Source: Mesoterricola sediminis
GTDB taxonomy: Bacteria; Acidobacteriota; Holophagae; Holophagales; Holophagaceae
Assembly: GCF_030295425.1 (NCBI RefSeq)
Contig: NZ_AP027081.1
Location: 496,001 to 560,000 of the forward strand
Direction: 5' to 3'
Length of the DNA: 64,000 bases
Below, in pieces: positions 34,734 through 43,316 of the stretch. The translations under genes were made by a program, and so were the position numbers. Position 1 is the first letter of the stretch; every line of letters begins with the position of its first letter. The notes under the pieces are model-generated. The model was given only the letters and a program-made list of their open reading frames with translations. It searched no databases and had not been told where the DNA came from.

Positions 34734-36064
34734 GCGAAGCGACCCGACCTGCCAGGCATTGGCTCCTCGCCGAGAAGCGGGCGCCCCTCCCCCCCGCGGG
34801 GAAGGACCACCTGAAGCTGCGCAAGCGGGTCCACCTGCTCTGCTTCCTGGTCTTCCTGGCGCTGCCCTTCACCAACCTGATGCGGGTGGACATCCCCCGC
34901 CAGCGGGTGTTCCTGGGCGGCGCCGAGATCCTCATCAGCGAGTTCAGCATCCTGTTCTTCGCGACCATGTTCGCCATGTTCGTCGTGGCCGCCATGGCCA
35001 TCGTGTACGGGCGCATCTACTGCAGCTACGCCTGCCCCCAGATGATCTTCAGCGAATGGAGCGTCTCGGTGGAGCGCTGGGCGGCCAACGCGGCGGGGCG
35101 CCTCCTGCCCCGGGGCGGCGCCGGCGCGCGGAAGGCCCTGGGCCGCGGAATCTTCCTGGCGGCGCTCGCGGCGGCCTCGGTGGTCCTCGCCTTCATCTTC
35201 ACGGCCTACTTCGTGGAGCCCAGGGACCTGCTCCACCGCCTCCTCCGCTTCGACCTGGTGACGGTGGGGGGGCTCACGGGCGCCGTGGTGACCCTCCTGA
35301 CCTTCCTGGACTTCACCCTCCTGCGGCAGAAGTTCTGCACCACGATATGCCCCTACGGGTACATCCAGGGCTTCCTCCAGGACCGCCAGTCCCTGCTCGT
35401 GGAGTACCGGGACCCCTCCGCGGCCTGCATCGAGTGCAACAAGTGCGTGCGGGTCTGCGAGATGGGCATCGACATCCGGAAGGGGCCCTTCCAGATCGAG
35501 TGCGTCCACTGCGGCGACTGCATCGACGCCTGCGAGGACGTGCTCCGGCGGGTGGGGCACCCCGGCCTGATCTCGTACTCCTGGGGCGGGGGGAAGGCCC
35601 AGGACCGGGGGGAACCCTGGTACCGCCGCTGGGGGATCCGGGACGCCAAGCGCGTCGCGATCCTGGCGGTGATGGTGGCCTACCTCTGCGCCCTGGGTGT
35701 GGCCATCCACGGGCGGAAGCCCGTGCTGATGCGCCTGAACTCGGACCGCACGACCCTGTTCACCCGGCTTCCGGACGGACGGATCGCCAACCGGGTCCGC
35801 ATGAACCTGGCGAGCCGGCTCTCCCGGCCCGTGGAGGTGAAGGTGTGGGTCGAACGGCTCCCGGGCGTCCAGGTGGGCCTGGACCCGAATCCCCTCACCC
35901 TGGGGCCCGGGCAGACCCTGGAGCGGACCTTCGATATCATCGCGCCGGCCACCTGGCCCGGCGCCCAGGAACTGAACCCCATCCGGGTGATGATCCAGTC
36001 CTCGGACCGGAACGCCTCGGACGGGGCGGATATGATGTTCATCATGCCGGCCGGGAGGAATTGA
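34730..36064 (+). CDS. ccoG: cbb3 oxidase accessory protein CcoG (FixG-type ferredoxin)
   Basis: 444 residues. The ATG overlaps the previous stop by 4 bases. Membrane helices lie at about 35-52, 62-85 and 130-150. Redox cysteines are seen in YCSYACPQMIFSEW and CTTICPYGYIQ. Two 4Fe-4S clusters are formed by CIECNKCVRVCEMGIDI and CVHCGDCIDACED. The C-terminal Ig-like FixG domain (VRMNLASRLSRPVEVKVWVE) is near 350-440. CcoG reduces copper for assembly of the CcoN binuclear centre. Confidence 0.94.
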   Translation: MSEATRPARHWLLAEKRAPLPPAGKDHLKLRKRVHLLCFLVFLALPFTNLMRVDIPRQRVFLGGAEILISEFSILFFATMFAMFVVAAMAIVYGRIYCSYACPQMIFSEWSVSVERWAANAAGRLLPRGGAGARKALGRGIFLAALAAASVVLAFIFTAYFVEPRDLLHRLLRFDLVTVGGLTGAVVTLLTFLDFTLLRQKFCTTICPYGYIQGFLQDRQSLLVEYRDPSAACIECNKCVRVCEMGIDIRKGPFQIECVHCGDCIDACEDVLRRVGHPGLISYSWGGGKAQDRGEPWYRRWGIRDAKRVAILAVMVAYLCALGVAIHGRKPVLMRLNSDRTTLFTRLPDGRIANRVRMNLASRLSRPVEVKVWVERLPGVQVGLDPNPLTLGPGQTLERTFDIIAPATWPGAQELNPIRVMIQSSDRNASDGADMMFIMPAGRN

Positions 36065-36066
36065 TC

Positions 36067-36219
36067 ATGGACGCGACGCGCAAGGCCGGACGGCCCTACC
36101 TTCTGTTCTTCGGGGCCATCTGCGTCCTGTTCATCGGCATCCTGGTCGTCACCTGGCGCATCACCCGGCGGGCGACCATCGTGATGCTGGACGAGCAGGG
36201 CCAGGTCACCACCCGCTGA
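36067..36219 (+). CDS. 50-residue single-helix protein in the place of ccoH/fixH
   Basis: It starts three bases after ccoG and ends three bases before ccoI. One membrane helix (YLLFFGAICVLFIGILVVTW) is followed by RITRRATIVMLDEQGQVTTR. FixH/CcoH proteins usually have about 150 residues and a periplasmic domain, which is missing here. It may be a reduced FixH or an unrelated small subunit. The tight packing supports its being a real gene. Confidence 0.7.
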   Translation: MDATRKAGRPYLLFFGAICVLFIGILVVTWRITRRATIVMLDEQGQVTTR

Positions 36220-36221
36220 CC

Positions 36222-38618
36222 ATGGCCCCGGCCATCCCCTGCGACCTGTGCGGCACCCCCGCGGGGACGGGGGCCTGCGCGCGCGTGTTCCTGGAGGCGG
36301 AGCGCACCTTCTGCTGCCACGGCTGCATGAACGTGTACGCGATCCTGGTGGAGAGCGGGGCGGTAGCCGCGGGGACGGACCTGCGGACGACGGAGCTCTA
36401 CCTGCAGAGCCTCAAGCTGGGGCTCATCGGCCGCACCACGGAGGGCCGACCCCCCCTCCCGGAGGACGCGCCGACCCGGGAGGAGCTCTACCAGCTCTCG
36501 GGCCTCTGGTGCACGTCGTGCGGGTGGCTGGTGGAGCAGGCCCTGGCCCGGGAGTACGGCGTCGTGGCCGTGGATGTGCTCTTCACCTCGGACCTCCTCC
36601 GCATCAAGTACTGCCCCCAGTACGTGCCGCCGGACGTCATCCCGGCCCGGGTGGCGGCCCTGGGCTACCGGGCCCGGCCCCAGGGCGAGGCGGGGGAGGC
36701 GGACCGCAAGGACTGGCAGGACATGACCCTCCGCCTGGGCATCGCCTTCTTCCTCTGGATGAACGTGATGCTCTTCAGCCTGGTGGTCTACGCCAGCTTT
36801 TTCGAGCACATCGCCGACGGGGCCCGGCGGGCGGTGCCCTTCATCCTCATGGCCCTGGCCCTGCCGGCGGTGACGTGGAGCGCCTGGCCCATCCACCGCC
36901 TGGCCTGGTACGGCCTCCGGCAGGGCAAGCTGCGCCTGGAGGCCCTGATCTCCACGGGGGTGGGGGCGGCCTTCCTCTACAGTTCGGTCCAGGCCGTCCT
37001 GGGCGGCCGGCACTACTACTTCGACACCGCCTGCGCCATCGTCACCCTCATGCTCACGGGCAAGGCCCTGGAGCGCTCCGCCAAGGAGCGCAGCGCCCGG
37101 GCCATCGCCATGCTCCATCGGTTGCTGCCCCGCAAGGCCCGGGTCCGGACGGAGGGCGAGGAGCGCTTCCTGGCCATCGAGGCCCTGGCGCCCGGGATGG
37201 TCTTCCTGGTGAAGGCGGGTGAGCGCATCCCCGCCGATGGCGAGGTGGTGGCGGGGGCCTCGGACGTGGATGAATCGGTCATCACCGGGGAATCCGAGCC
37301 CCGGCCCAAGGGGGCGGGGGACCCGGTCGTGTGCGGCAGCCTGAATGGCGCCGGGGTCCTGGAGGTGCGGGTGACCCACGCCTCGACGGACTCCTCCCTG
37401 GCCCAGATCGTCCGGTCCGTGGAAACGGCCCTGGCCAACCGCAGCGGCCTGGAGCGGACGGTGGACCGTGTCGCCCGGCTCTTCATCCCGACGGTCCTGG
37501 TCCTCTCCCTGGGCACTTTGGCGGGCGCGCTGGTGGCCGGGCTGGGCGGCACCGAGGCCATGCTCCGGGCCATCGCCGTCCTCGTCATCGCCTGCCCCTG
37601 CGCCCTGGGGATCGCGACCCCGCTGGCGACCACCGCGGCCGTGGGGGCCGCGTCCCGGCGGGGCATCCTGATCCGGGACGTGGGCGTCCTCGAGACCTTC
37701 CGCAAGGTGGACGCGGTGATCCTCGACAAGACCGGCACCGTGACGGAGGGGGTCTTCCGCATCCGGGGCGAGGCCCTGGCGCACCTGGACCTGGTGGCCT
37801 CCCTGGAGGCCTACTCCGAGCACCCCCTGGGCCGGGCCCTGGTGGCCCACGCCCGGAGCCAGGGCCTGCGTCTGGTGGACGCCTCGGAGGTGGAGGTCCG
37901 GCCCGGCCTCGGCCTGGCCGGCACGGTGGACGGCCGGCGGGTGGCCGTGGGCAACCGGCCCATGATGGACAAGGAAGGGGCGGAACCGACGCCCGAGACC
38001 AACGCCCAGGCCTCCGCCTGGCAGGCCGAGGGCCTCACCGTGGTCTTCGCCGCCGTGGACGGGGTCCCCTGCGGGGCCCTGGCCTTCGGGGACGCCCCGC
38101 GGAAGGACGCGGCGGACCTCGTGGCCGCGCTCAAGGCCCGGGGCGTGCGCACCCTCCTCCTCTCCGGGGACGCGCGGGCGACGACGGCCCACATGGGCCA
38201 GCGCCTGGGCGTGGACGAGTGCCTGGGCGAAGTGCCGCCCGCGGAGAAGGCCGAGGCGGTGCGCCGCCTCCAGGCCCGGGGCTCGGTGGTGGCCATGGTG
38301 GGGGACGGCGTCAACGACGCCCCGGCCCTCGCCGCCGCCGACCTGGGCATCGCCCTGGGCTCCGGGGCCGACCTGGCCCAGCACGCGGCGCCCATCGTGC
38401 TCCTTGGGGGGAGCCTCGGGCGCATCGAGGAGACCTTCCGCGAGGCGGAGCGGACCCTCCGGGTCATCCGCCAGAACCTCTTCTGGGCCTTCTTCTACAA
38501 CACGGCCGGCATCTACCTGGCGATGACGGGGGTCCTCAACCCCATCCTCGCGGCCGGCGCGATGGTGCTCTCCAGCCTCTCGGTGATCGGCAACTCCCTC
38601 CGCCTCAACGGGCGGTGA
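36222..38618 (+). CDS. ccoI: Copper-translocating P1B-type ATPase CcoI
   Basis: 798 residues. An N-terminal metal-binding region with CDLCGTP and FCCHGCMNVY is followed by an HMA-like domain (GLWCTSCGWLVEQAL). There are eight membrane helices. The transport motif is CPC in VIACPCALGIATP. The phosphorylation site is DKTGTVTEG, the actuator has TGESEP, and the hinge is MVGDGVNDAPAL. The SEHPLG motif is also present. It delivers copper for CcoN. It ends the cluster, and its last 14 bases overlap the convergent lipoprotein gene. Confidence 0.95.
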   Translation: MAPAIPCDLCGTPAGTGACARVFLEAERTFCCHGCMNVYAILVESGAVAAGTDLRTTELYLQSLKLGLIGRTTEGRPPLPEDAPTREELYQLSGLWCTSCGWLVEQALAREYGVVAVDVLFTSDLLRIKYCPQYVPPDVIPARVAALGYRARPQGEAGEADRKDWQDMTLRLGIAFFLWMNVMLFSLVVYASFFEHIADGARRAVPFILMALALPAVTWSAWPIHRLAWYGLRQGKLRLEALISTGVGAAFLYSSVQAVLGGRHYYFDTACAIVTLMLTGKALERSAKERSARAIAMLHRLLPRKARVRTEGEERFLAIEALAPGMVFLVKAGERIPADGEVVAGASDVDESVITGESEPRPKGAGDPVVCGSLNGAGVLEVRVTHASTDSSLAQIVRSVETALANRSGLERTVDRVARLFIPTVLVLSLGTLAGALVAGLGGTEAMLRAIAVLVIACPCALGIATPLATTAAVGAASRRGILIRDVGVLETFRKVDAVILDKTGTVTEGVFRIRGEALAHLDLVASLEAYSEHPLGRALVAHARSQGLRLVDASEVEVRPGLGLAGTVDGRRVAVGNRPMMDKEGAEPTPETNAQASAWQAEGLTVVFAAVDGVPCGALAFGDAPRKDAADLVAALKARGVRTLLLSGDARATTAHMGQRLGVDECLGEVPPAEKAEAVRRLQARGSVVAMVGDGVNDAPALAAADLGIALGSGADLAQHAAPIVLLGGSLGRIEETFREAERTLRVIRQNLFWAFFYNTAGIYLAMTGVLNPILAAGAMVLSSLSVIGNSLRLNGR

Positions 38619-39168
38619 CGGTTCCCAGGGCCACGGGCACCTCGACGATGTGGCGCGCGCCGTCCACGAAGAGGGCGGCCCGGGTGTGCCGGAGCGCGAG
38701 GGGCCCGGGGGCGGCGCCGGCCCTGGCGGCCAGGGCCACCGACAGGAGGGGGCCGGCGCCCAGCACGGGGCTGGCGCCCTCCCGGTGGAAGACGCCCACC
38801 TGGAGCCGGCCGCCGCGGCGATAGCCCCGGGCCAGGCTGGGCGGGTCCACCCCCGGCTCGAGGGGGCCGTGGTTGAGGAACCGCTGGGAGGTGCCCGGGA
38901 CGTCCCCCCACCCGGCGCGGGCCTCGTCCGTCTCCAGAAAGAGGGTGACGCCCCGCAGGGCGGTGCCGGCGGGTCCCACCAGCCGCAGCACGAGGGTGGA
39001 CGTGCCCTGGGTGGCGGGATCGGCCTCCAGGCGGAACCCGGTGGGGGCGGGGTCGCGGTAGGTGAGCGAGGGGGGCGCGGCGGGGCGGCCGGGGCCGCCG
39101 CTGGATCCGCCCCCGCAGGCGGCGAGGGCGAGAAGGAGCAGGCCGGACAGGTGGGCGCGGAGGGTCAT
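38605..39168 (-). CDS. Lipoprotein with a cohesin-like beta domain (tentative)
   Basis: 187 residues. The signal peptide and lipobox are LSGLLLLALAACGGGSSGG (Cys at about 18). A domain of about 150 residues (FRLEADPATQGTSTLVLRLVGPAGTALRGVTLFLETD, LGAGPLLSVALAARAGAAPG) has the look of a cohesin/beta-sandwich fold: a core 'LxLxLxGxxGxxLxGxxLxL' strand pair and a late 'PLLSVAL' strand. It is translationally coupled (ATGA) to the upstream gene, which ends in a dockerin. That pairing favours the cohesin reading, but the similarity is faint. Confidence 0.65.
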   Translation of the reverse strand: MTLRAHLSGLLLLALAACGGGSSGGPGRPAAPPSLTYRDPAPTGFRLEADPATQGTSTLVLRLVGPAGTALRGVTLFLETDEARAGWGDVPGTSQRFLNHGPLEPGVDPPSLARGYRRGGRLQVGVFHREGASPVLGAGPLLSVALAARAGAAPGPLALRHTRAALFVDGARHIVEVPVALGTVTAR

Positions 39169-40880
39169 GGCAGGCGATCCAGGTGGTCGAGGAGAAGGGC
39201 GGCGTCCAGGGCATCGATCCGGCCGTCGCCGTCCAGGTCGGCGGCGTCGTTGTAGTGGGCGTCGCCCCGGGCGGTGCCGAGGGCGGCCGCCAGGCGGGCA
39301 AGGTCCGCCAGGTCCACCCGGCCGTCCCCGTCCACGTCGGGGCTCTTCACCTGGAGGGTGAGGGTGCCCGATAGGCCGTGCGCACCCTCCGCCCGGGCCG
39401 TGAGGGTCACGGCACCGGGGTGATCGGGGGCCACGAAGGTGACATGGCCCGGCCCGGCATCCCGGAAGCGCCCGCCCGAGGCGCTCCAGTGGACGGGGGC
39501 GCGCGGGTGGGCCACGAAGGTGCTGTGGATGCGCAGGCGGGCGCCGCACACCACCGTGGTGCGGGGGGCCTCCACCCGGAGTTCCGGGGCGGCCGCGGGG
39601 GTCACGGTCACCCGGACCTCGGCGCTCAGGGCGTCGCCGTAGGGATTGGCGGCGCGCACGGCGTACTGCCCGGCGTCGGCGGCGCGGGCGGCGGCCACCT
39701 GGAGCACCGCGCCGTGGGCCCCCGGGAGGGGGTGCCCGTTCCGGAACCACTGGTAGGTCACGGGCGGATCCCCGCCCACGTCCGCGACCAGTTCGAAGGG
39801 CTGCCCCTCGGCCAGGGCCGGGGCGCCGGCCCGGATGACGGGGGCGGGCGGGGCGGGGGCCCGGAGGTCCACGTCCAGGTCGGAGATGACGTCGAAGGTG
39901 TAGCGCCGCTCCCCCCGGGGGGTCAAGGCGTTCCAGCCGCCCTCCGGGTAGAGGGTGAGGAGGTGGTCCAGTTCGGGCGGGCCCGGCAGCGGGTGGAGGC
40001 TGTCGAGGGCGATCCACCGGTGGGCCGCGGGGTCCGGGGCGCTGCGGTCGTAGCCGGCGAGGGTGATGTAGTGGCCGCCCCGCTTCAGGATCACGGGCCG
40101 GCCTTCCGCGAGGAGGCCGCACACCTCGTCCACGATGTCCGCGTCGGACCACAGGGCCGTGTCGAGGGGCTGCGATCCCACGTGGACCAGCCGGTACGAG
40201 GGGAAGCGGCCGACGGGGAAGGGGGAGGCGTGCTGGGCGCGCTCCGCGAAGGCCGCGTGGGGGTTGGACCAGGGCACCAGGATCCCCGCCTGGTTGAGGC
40301 GGTCGAGCACGGTGCCGAAGTAGTTGGGCTGGCAGGGGTCCTCGCCCCCGGCCCGCATCAGCTCGTTGACGAACTGGACCGAGAGCCGCGCCTGGATCCC
40401 GTACACCCGGGCCAGCTCCAGTTCGAGGGCGCCCAGGGCCGAGAAGGCGTAGCAGTTGTTGCAGAGGCCCTGGTGGCGGTCCGCGGGCGGGTGGGTGCCG
40501 CCGGGGCGGAGGTCCACCCGGCGGGGCAGGGCCTCCGCCGGCCGAGGGTCCACATGGACGGTGAAGGCCACCTGGCGGGAGGGGTCCGAAGCCAGGCTGG
40601 CCGTCACCACGGAGGTGCCGCCGCCCGCGCGCGGGGCCCGGAAGGCCATGTCCCAGCGGCCCTGGTCCTGGACACTGAGCTGGCCGGGACCGGCCAGGCG
40701 CCAGGTGACGGCCTCCTGGCCGGTTCCGCCCGGGGCGAGGACCCGCAGGAGCAGGTGCCCGCCGGCGCCCAGGTGGAAGACCGTCGCCGGACCGTTCGGG
40801 TAAATGGAAGCCGGCTGGGCGGCCAACCCGCAAGGGAGGGCCAGGGCCACCAGCGCGGCGGGCATGTATTTAATATTCAT
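39165..40880 (-). CDS. Exported papain-like (C1) peptidase with Ig-like and dockerin domains
   Basis: 571 residues with a signal peptide (MNIKYMPAALVALALPCGLAAQ). An N-terminal Ig-like domain (about 30-120) precedes a papain-type domain with HQGLCNNCYAFSALGALELE (oxyanion Gln and nucleophile Cys; CNNCYAF replaces the usual CGSCWAF), RGGHYITLAGYD (His) and the late ALDSLHPL in place of the Asn loop. Then come an I-set Ig-like domain (VTYQWFRNGHPLPGA ... DAGQYAVRAANPYG) and another Ig-like domain. The C-terminal dockerin has two calcium loops (DVDGDGRVDLADL and DLDGDGRIDALDA). It overlaps the lipoprotein gene by 4 bases. The dockerin probably anchors it to a partner on the cell surface. Confidence 0.88.
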   Translation of the reverse strand: MNIKYMPAALVALALPCGLAAQPASIYPNGPATVFHLGAGGHLLLRVLAPGGTGQEAVTWRLAGPGQLSVQDQGRWDMAFRAPRAGGGTSVVTASLASDPSRQVAFTVHVDPRPAEALPRRVDLRPGGTHPPADRHQGLCNNCYAFSALGALELELARVYGIQARLSVQFVNELMRAGGEDPCQPNYFGTVLDRLNQAGILVPWSNPHAAFAERAQHASPFPVGRFPSYRLVHVGSQPLDTALWSDADIVDEVCGLLAEGRPVILKRGGHYITLAGYDRSAPDPAAHRWIALDSLHPLPGPPELDHLLTLYPEGGWNALTPRGERRYTFDVISDLDVDLRAPAPPAPVIRAGAPALAEGQPFELVADVGGDPPVTYQWFRNGHPLPGAHGAVLQVAAARAADAGQYAVRAANPYGDALSAEVRVTVTPAAAPELRVEAPRTTVVCGARLRIHSTFVAHPRAPVHWSASGGRFRDAGPGHVTFVAPDHPGAVTLTARAEGAHGLSGTLTLQVKSPDVDGDGRVDLADLARLAAALGTARGDAHYNDAADLDGDGRIDALDAALLLDHLDRLP

Positions 40881-40982
40881 TGACTCCACCGCCCCAAAAA
40901 TGAGCCCCGGCCGGCAAAAGTTCCGAACCAGCGCGGGGGGGGGCCTTTGGTTTATCCTTGAGGCCACGATCCCTTGCCACCC

Positions 40983-43139
40983 ATGAGCCCGCTCCCTCCC
41001 CTCCTCGCGTCCCGGCAGCAGGGTCGCCTCGCCACCAGCCAGCTCGCGCTGGTGCTGGGGCTCCTCCTCGTCCTGCTCGTGATGGCGGGGGCCGCCGGCT
41101 CCATCCTCACCCTGCGGCACCGGGAGGTGAACATCTGGCGCAAGCAGATGGACAGCCACACCCTGGCCCTGGCGGAGCACGTCTACCAGAACATGGCGGC
41201 CGCCTGCCTTGCCCTGGACCGCATCGCCGACGATGTGCGGGAGGCCCGGGCCCGGGACCCCCAGGACCTGCGGCGGCGCCTGGGCGGGGAGGCCGCCTTC
41301 CGCATGCTCCGGGACCAGACGCGGGACATGCCCCAGGTGGACGTGGCCACCATCGTGGCGGACAACGGAGACGTCATCAACTTCACCCGCAGCTGGCCGC
41401 CGCCGCCCATCAACCTCGCGGACCGGGACTACTTCCAGGCGCGGCGGGCCGACCCCGCCCTGGGCGAGTTCATCAGCCTGCCGGTGCGCAACAAGGGCAA
41501 CGGCAAGTGGGTCTTCTACCTGAGCCGCCGGCTGGAGGACCCGCAGGGCCGCTTCCTGGGCCTGGTGCTGGTGGGCATGTCCGTGGACGTCTTCACCGAG
41601 TTCTACCAGCGCTTCGCCGGCAACCTGGGGGAGGGGGCCTCCATCGCCCTCCACCGGCGCGACGGGGTGCTGCTCACCCGGTGGCCGCGGGTGGACGCGG
41701 AGATCGGCCGCACCGAAGGGGCGGACCCCAGTCTGGCGATCCTGGCCGGGGGCGCGTCCGCGGGAACCCGCTACGGCCCCGATCCCGCGGCGGGCCGCGG
41801 CGGGCCCGACCTCCTGATGGCGGCGCGGGTGGTCAACCGGCATCCCCTCGTCGTGAGCCTCACCCTGACGGACGCCTTCATCCTCGCCCACTGGCGCCAC
41901 CTGGTGCAGGTCATCCTCGCCCTCACCGCCGCCGCCCTCGTGGCCATCGGCGGGGCCCTGGCGGTGCTGGTGCGCGCCATCCGCCAGCGGGAGGCGGACA
42001 TGGTGCAGACCCTCCAGCTCAAGCGCCAGGCCGAGGTGGCCAACGCCGCCAAGTCCAGCTTCCTCGCCACCATGAGCCACGAGATCCGGACGCCCCTCAA
42101 CGGCGTCCTGGGCATGACGGAGCTCCTGATCCAGACAGGCCTGGACGAGGAACAGACGGGCTACGCCCAGACGGTCATCGGCTCGGGGCGGCAACTGCTG
42201 GCCATCATCGAGGAGATCCTGGACTTCTCCAAGATCGAGGCCGAGAAGATGCAGCTGGAACAAGTGGCCTTCGACCCCTGGGGCATCGTCCAGGAGACGG
42301 CCGCCCTGTACCGGGAGAACGCCCAGCGGAAGGGCTTGGACCTGATCGTGGAGGGCCCCGGGGCGCCCCTCCCCTGGGTGCTGGGCGATCCCGTCCGTCT
42401 CCGGCAGATCCTTGCCAACTTCATCAGCAACGCCCTCAAGTTCACCGCGGCCGGGTCCGTGCGGGTGAGCCTGGACACCCTGCCGGACGGCGCCCTCCGC
42501 TTCGCGGTGAAGGACACGGGCATCGGCATGAACCCGGCGGACGTGGACCGGCTCTTCACCCCCTTCACCCAGGCCGACGGTTCCATCACGCGGCGCTATG
42601 GCGGCACCGGCCTCGGTCTGGCCATCTGCCGGGGGCTGGCCGACCTCATGGGCGGGCGCGTCGGCGTGGAGACCGGGCCGGGGGCGGGCTCCTGCTTCTT
42701 CCTGGAGGCCCCCTTCCCCCGGGCCGAAGGCCCGACAGCCGTTCCGGAGGTCCCGGAGGCGCCCATCCGCCCCATCCGGGCGCTCCTCGCCGAGGACAAC
42801 CTGGTCAACCAGAAGCTGGCGGCGACCCTCCTGGCCAAGCTGGGCTGCACCTGCCACCTGGCCGGGGACGGCCGGGAGGCCGTGGAGGCCGCGCGCCACG
42901 AGACCTTCGACCTCATCCTGATGGACTGCATGATGCCGGACCTGGACGGCTTCGAGGCCGCGCGGCGCATCCGGCGCCTGGAGGCGGACGCCGGCCGGCC
43001 GCGGGTCCCCATCGTGGCCCTGACCGCCAACGCGACGAAGGAGGACATGGCCCGGAGCCGGGAGGCCGGCATGGACGACTTCCTCTCCAAGCCCTACACC
43101 AGCCGCGCCCTGCGGGAGATGATCACCCGCTGGACCTAG
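40983..43139 (+). CDS. Hybrid sensor histidine kinase with Cache-type sensor
   Basis: 718 residues from the ATG at 40983. Two membrane helices (about 20-42 and 305-330) enclose a double-Cache-like periplasmic domain ([55 protein letters not shown]). The HisKA box is [19 protein letters not shown]. The HATPase has [19 protein letters not shown] and [17 protein letters not shown] receiver domain at the end has [12 protein letters not shown], the phospho-acceptor [25 protein letters not shown] and SKPY. There is no output domain and no response regulator beside it, so the partner is elsewhere. The ligand is unknown; Cache domains usually bind small organic molecules. Confidence 0.92.
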   Translation: MSPLPPLLASRQQGRLATSQLALVLGLLLVLLVMAGAAGSILTLRHREVNIWRKQMDSHTLALAEHVYQNMAAACLALDRIADDVREARARDPQDLRRRLGGEAAFRMLRDQTRDMPQVDVATIVADNGDVINFTRSWPPPPINLADRDYFQARRADPALGEFISLPVRNKGNGKWVFYLSRRLEDPQGRFLGLVLVGMSVDVFTEFYQRFAGNLGEGASIALHRRDGVLLTRWPRVDAEIGRTEGADPSLAILAGGASAGTRYGPDPAAGRGGPDLLMAARVVNRHPLVVSLTLTDAFILAHWRHLVQVILALTAAALVAIGGALAVLVRAIRQREADMVQTLQLKRQAEVANAAKSSFLATMSHEIRTPLNGVLGMTELLIQTGLDEEQTGYAQTVIGSGRQLLAIIEEILDFSKIEAEKMQLEQVAFDPWGIVQETAALYRENAQRKGLDLIVEGPGAPLPWVLGDPVRLRQILANFISNALKFTAAGSVRVSLDTLPDGALRFAVKDTGIGMNPADVDRLFTPFTQADGSITRRYGGTGLGLAICRGLADLMGGRVGVETGPGAGSCFFLEAPFPRAEGPTAVPEVPEAPIRPIRALLAEDNLVNQKLAATLLAKLGCTCHLAGDGREAVEAARHETFDLILMDCMMPDLDGFEAARRIRRLEADAGRPRVPIVALTANATKEDMARSREAGMDDFLSKPYTSRALREMITRWT

Positions 43140-43187
43140 GGTGGCTGGATCGCATCACCGGAGCCCCTTGTTCCGATCCTTCGTGCT

Positions 43188-43214
43188 GGCAAGGGTTCTT
43201 TACATACCCTTGCC
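43188..43214 (+). terminator. Hairpin after the hybrid kinase
   Basis: GGCAAGGG and CCCTTGCC form a perfect 8-bp stem with an 11-base loop, about 50 bases past the stop. There is no T-run. Confidence 0.5.
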
Positions 43215-43316
43215 GTTACGAAGGAACGGGACACGATCGTTCAGGTGATTCGATCTACCTCCCCTCGACCCTGACGAGGCGTCGTGTTACGAGGTATCAT
43301 GGCCATGGAGATCCCC

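Noticed and set aside
38605-42899. Very long minus-strand frames covering the histidine-kinase region
   Set aside because: Only the parts from the ATGs at 39168 and 40880 onward contain real domains. The upstream extensions are antisense to the kinase gene.
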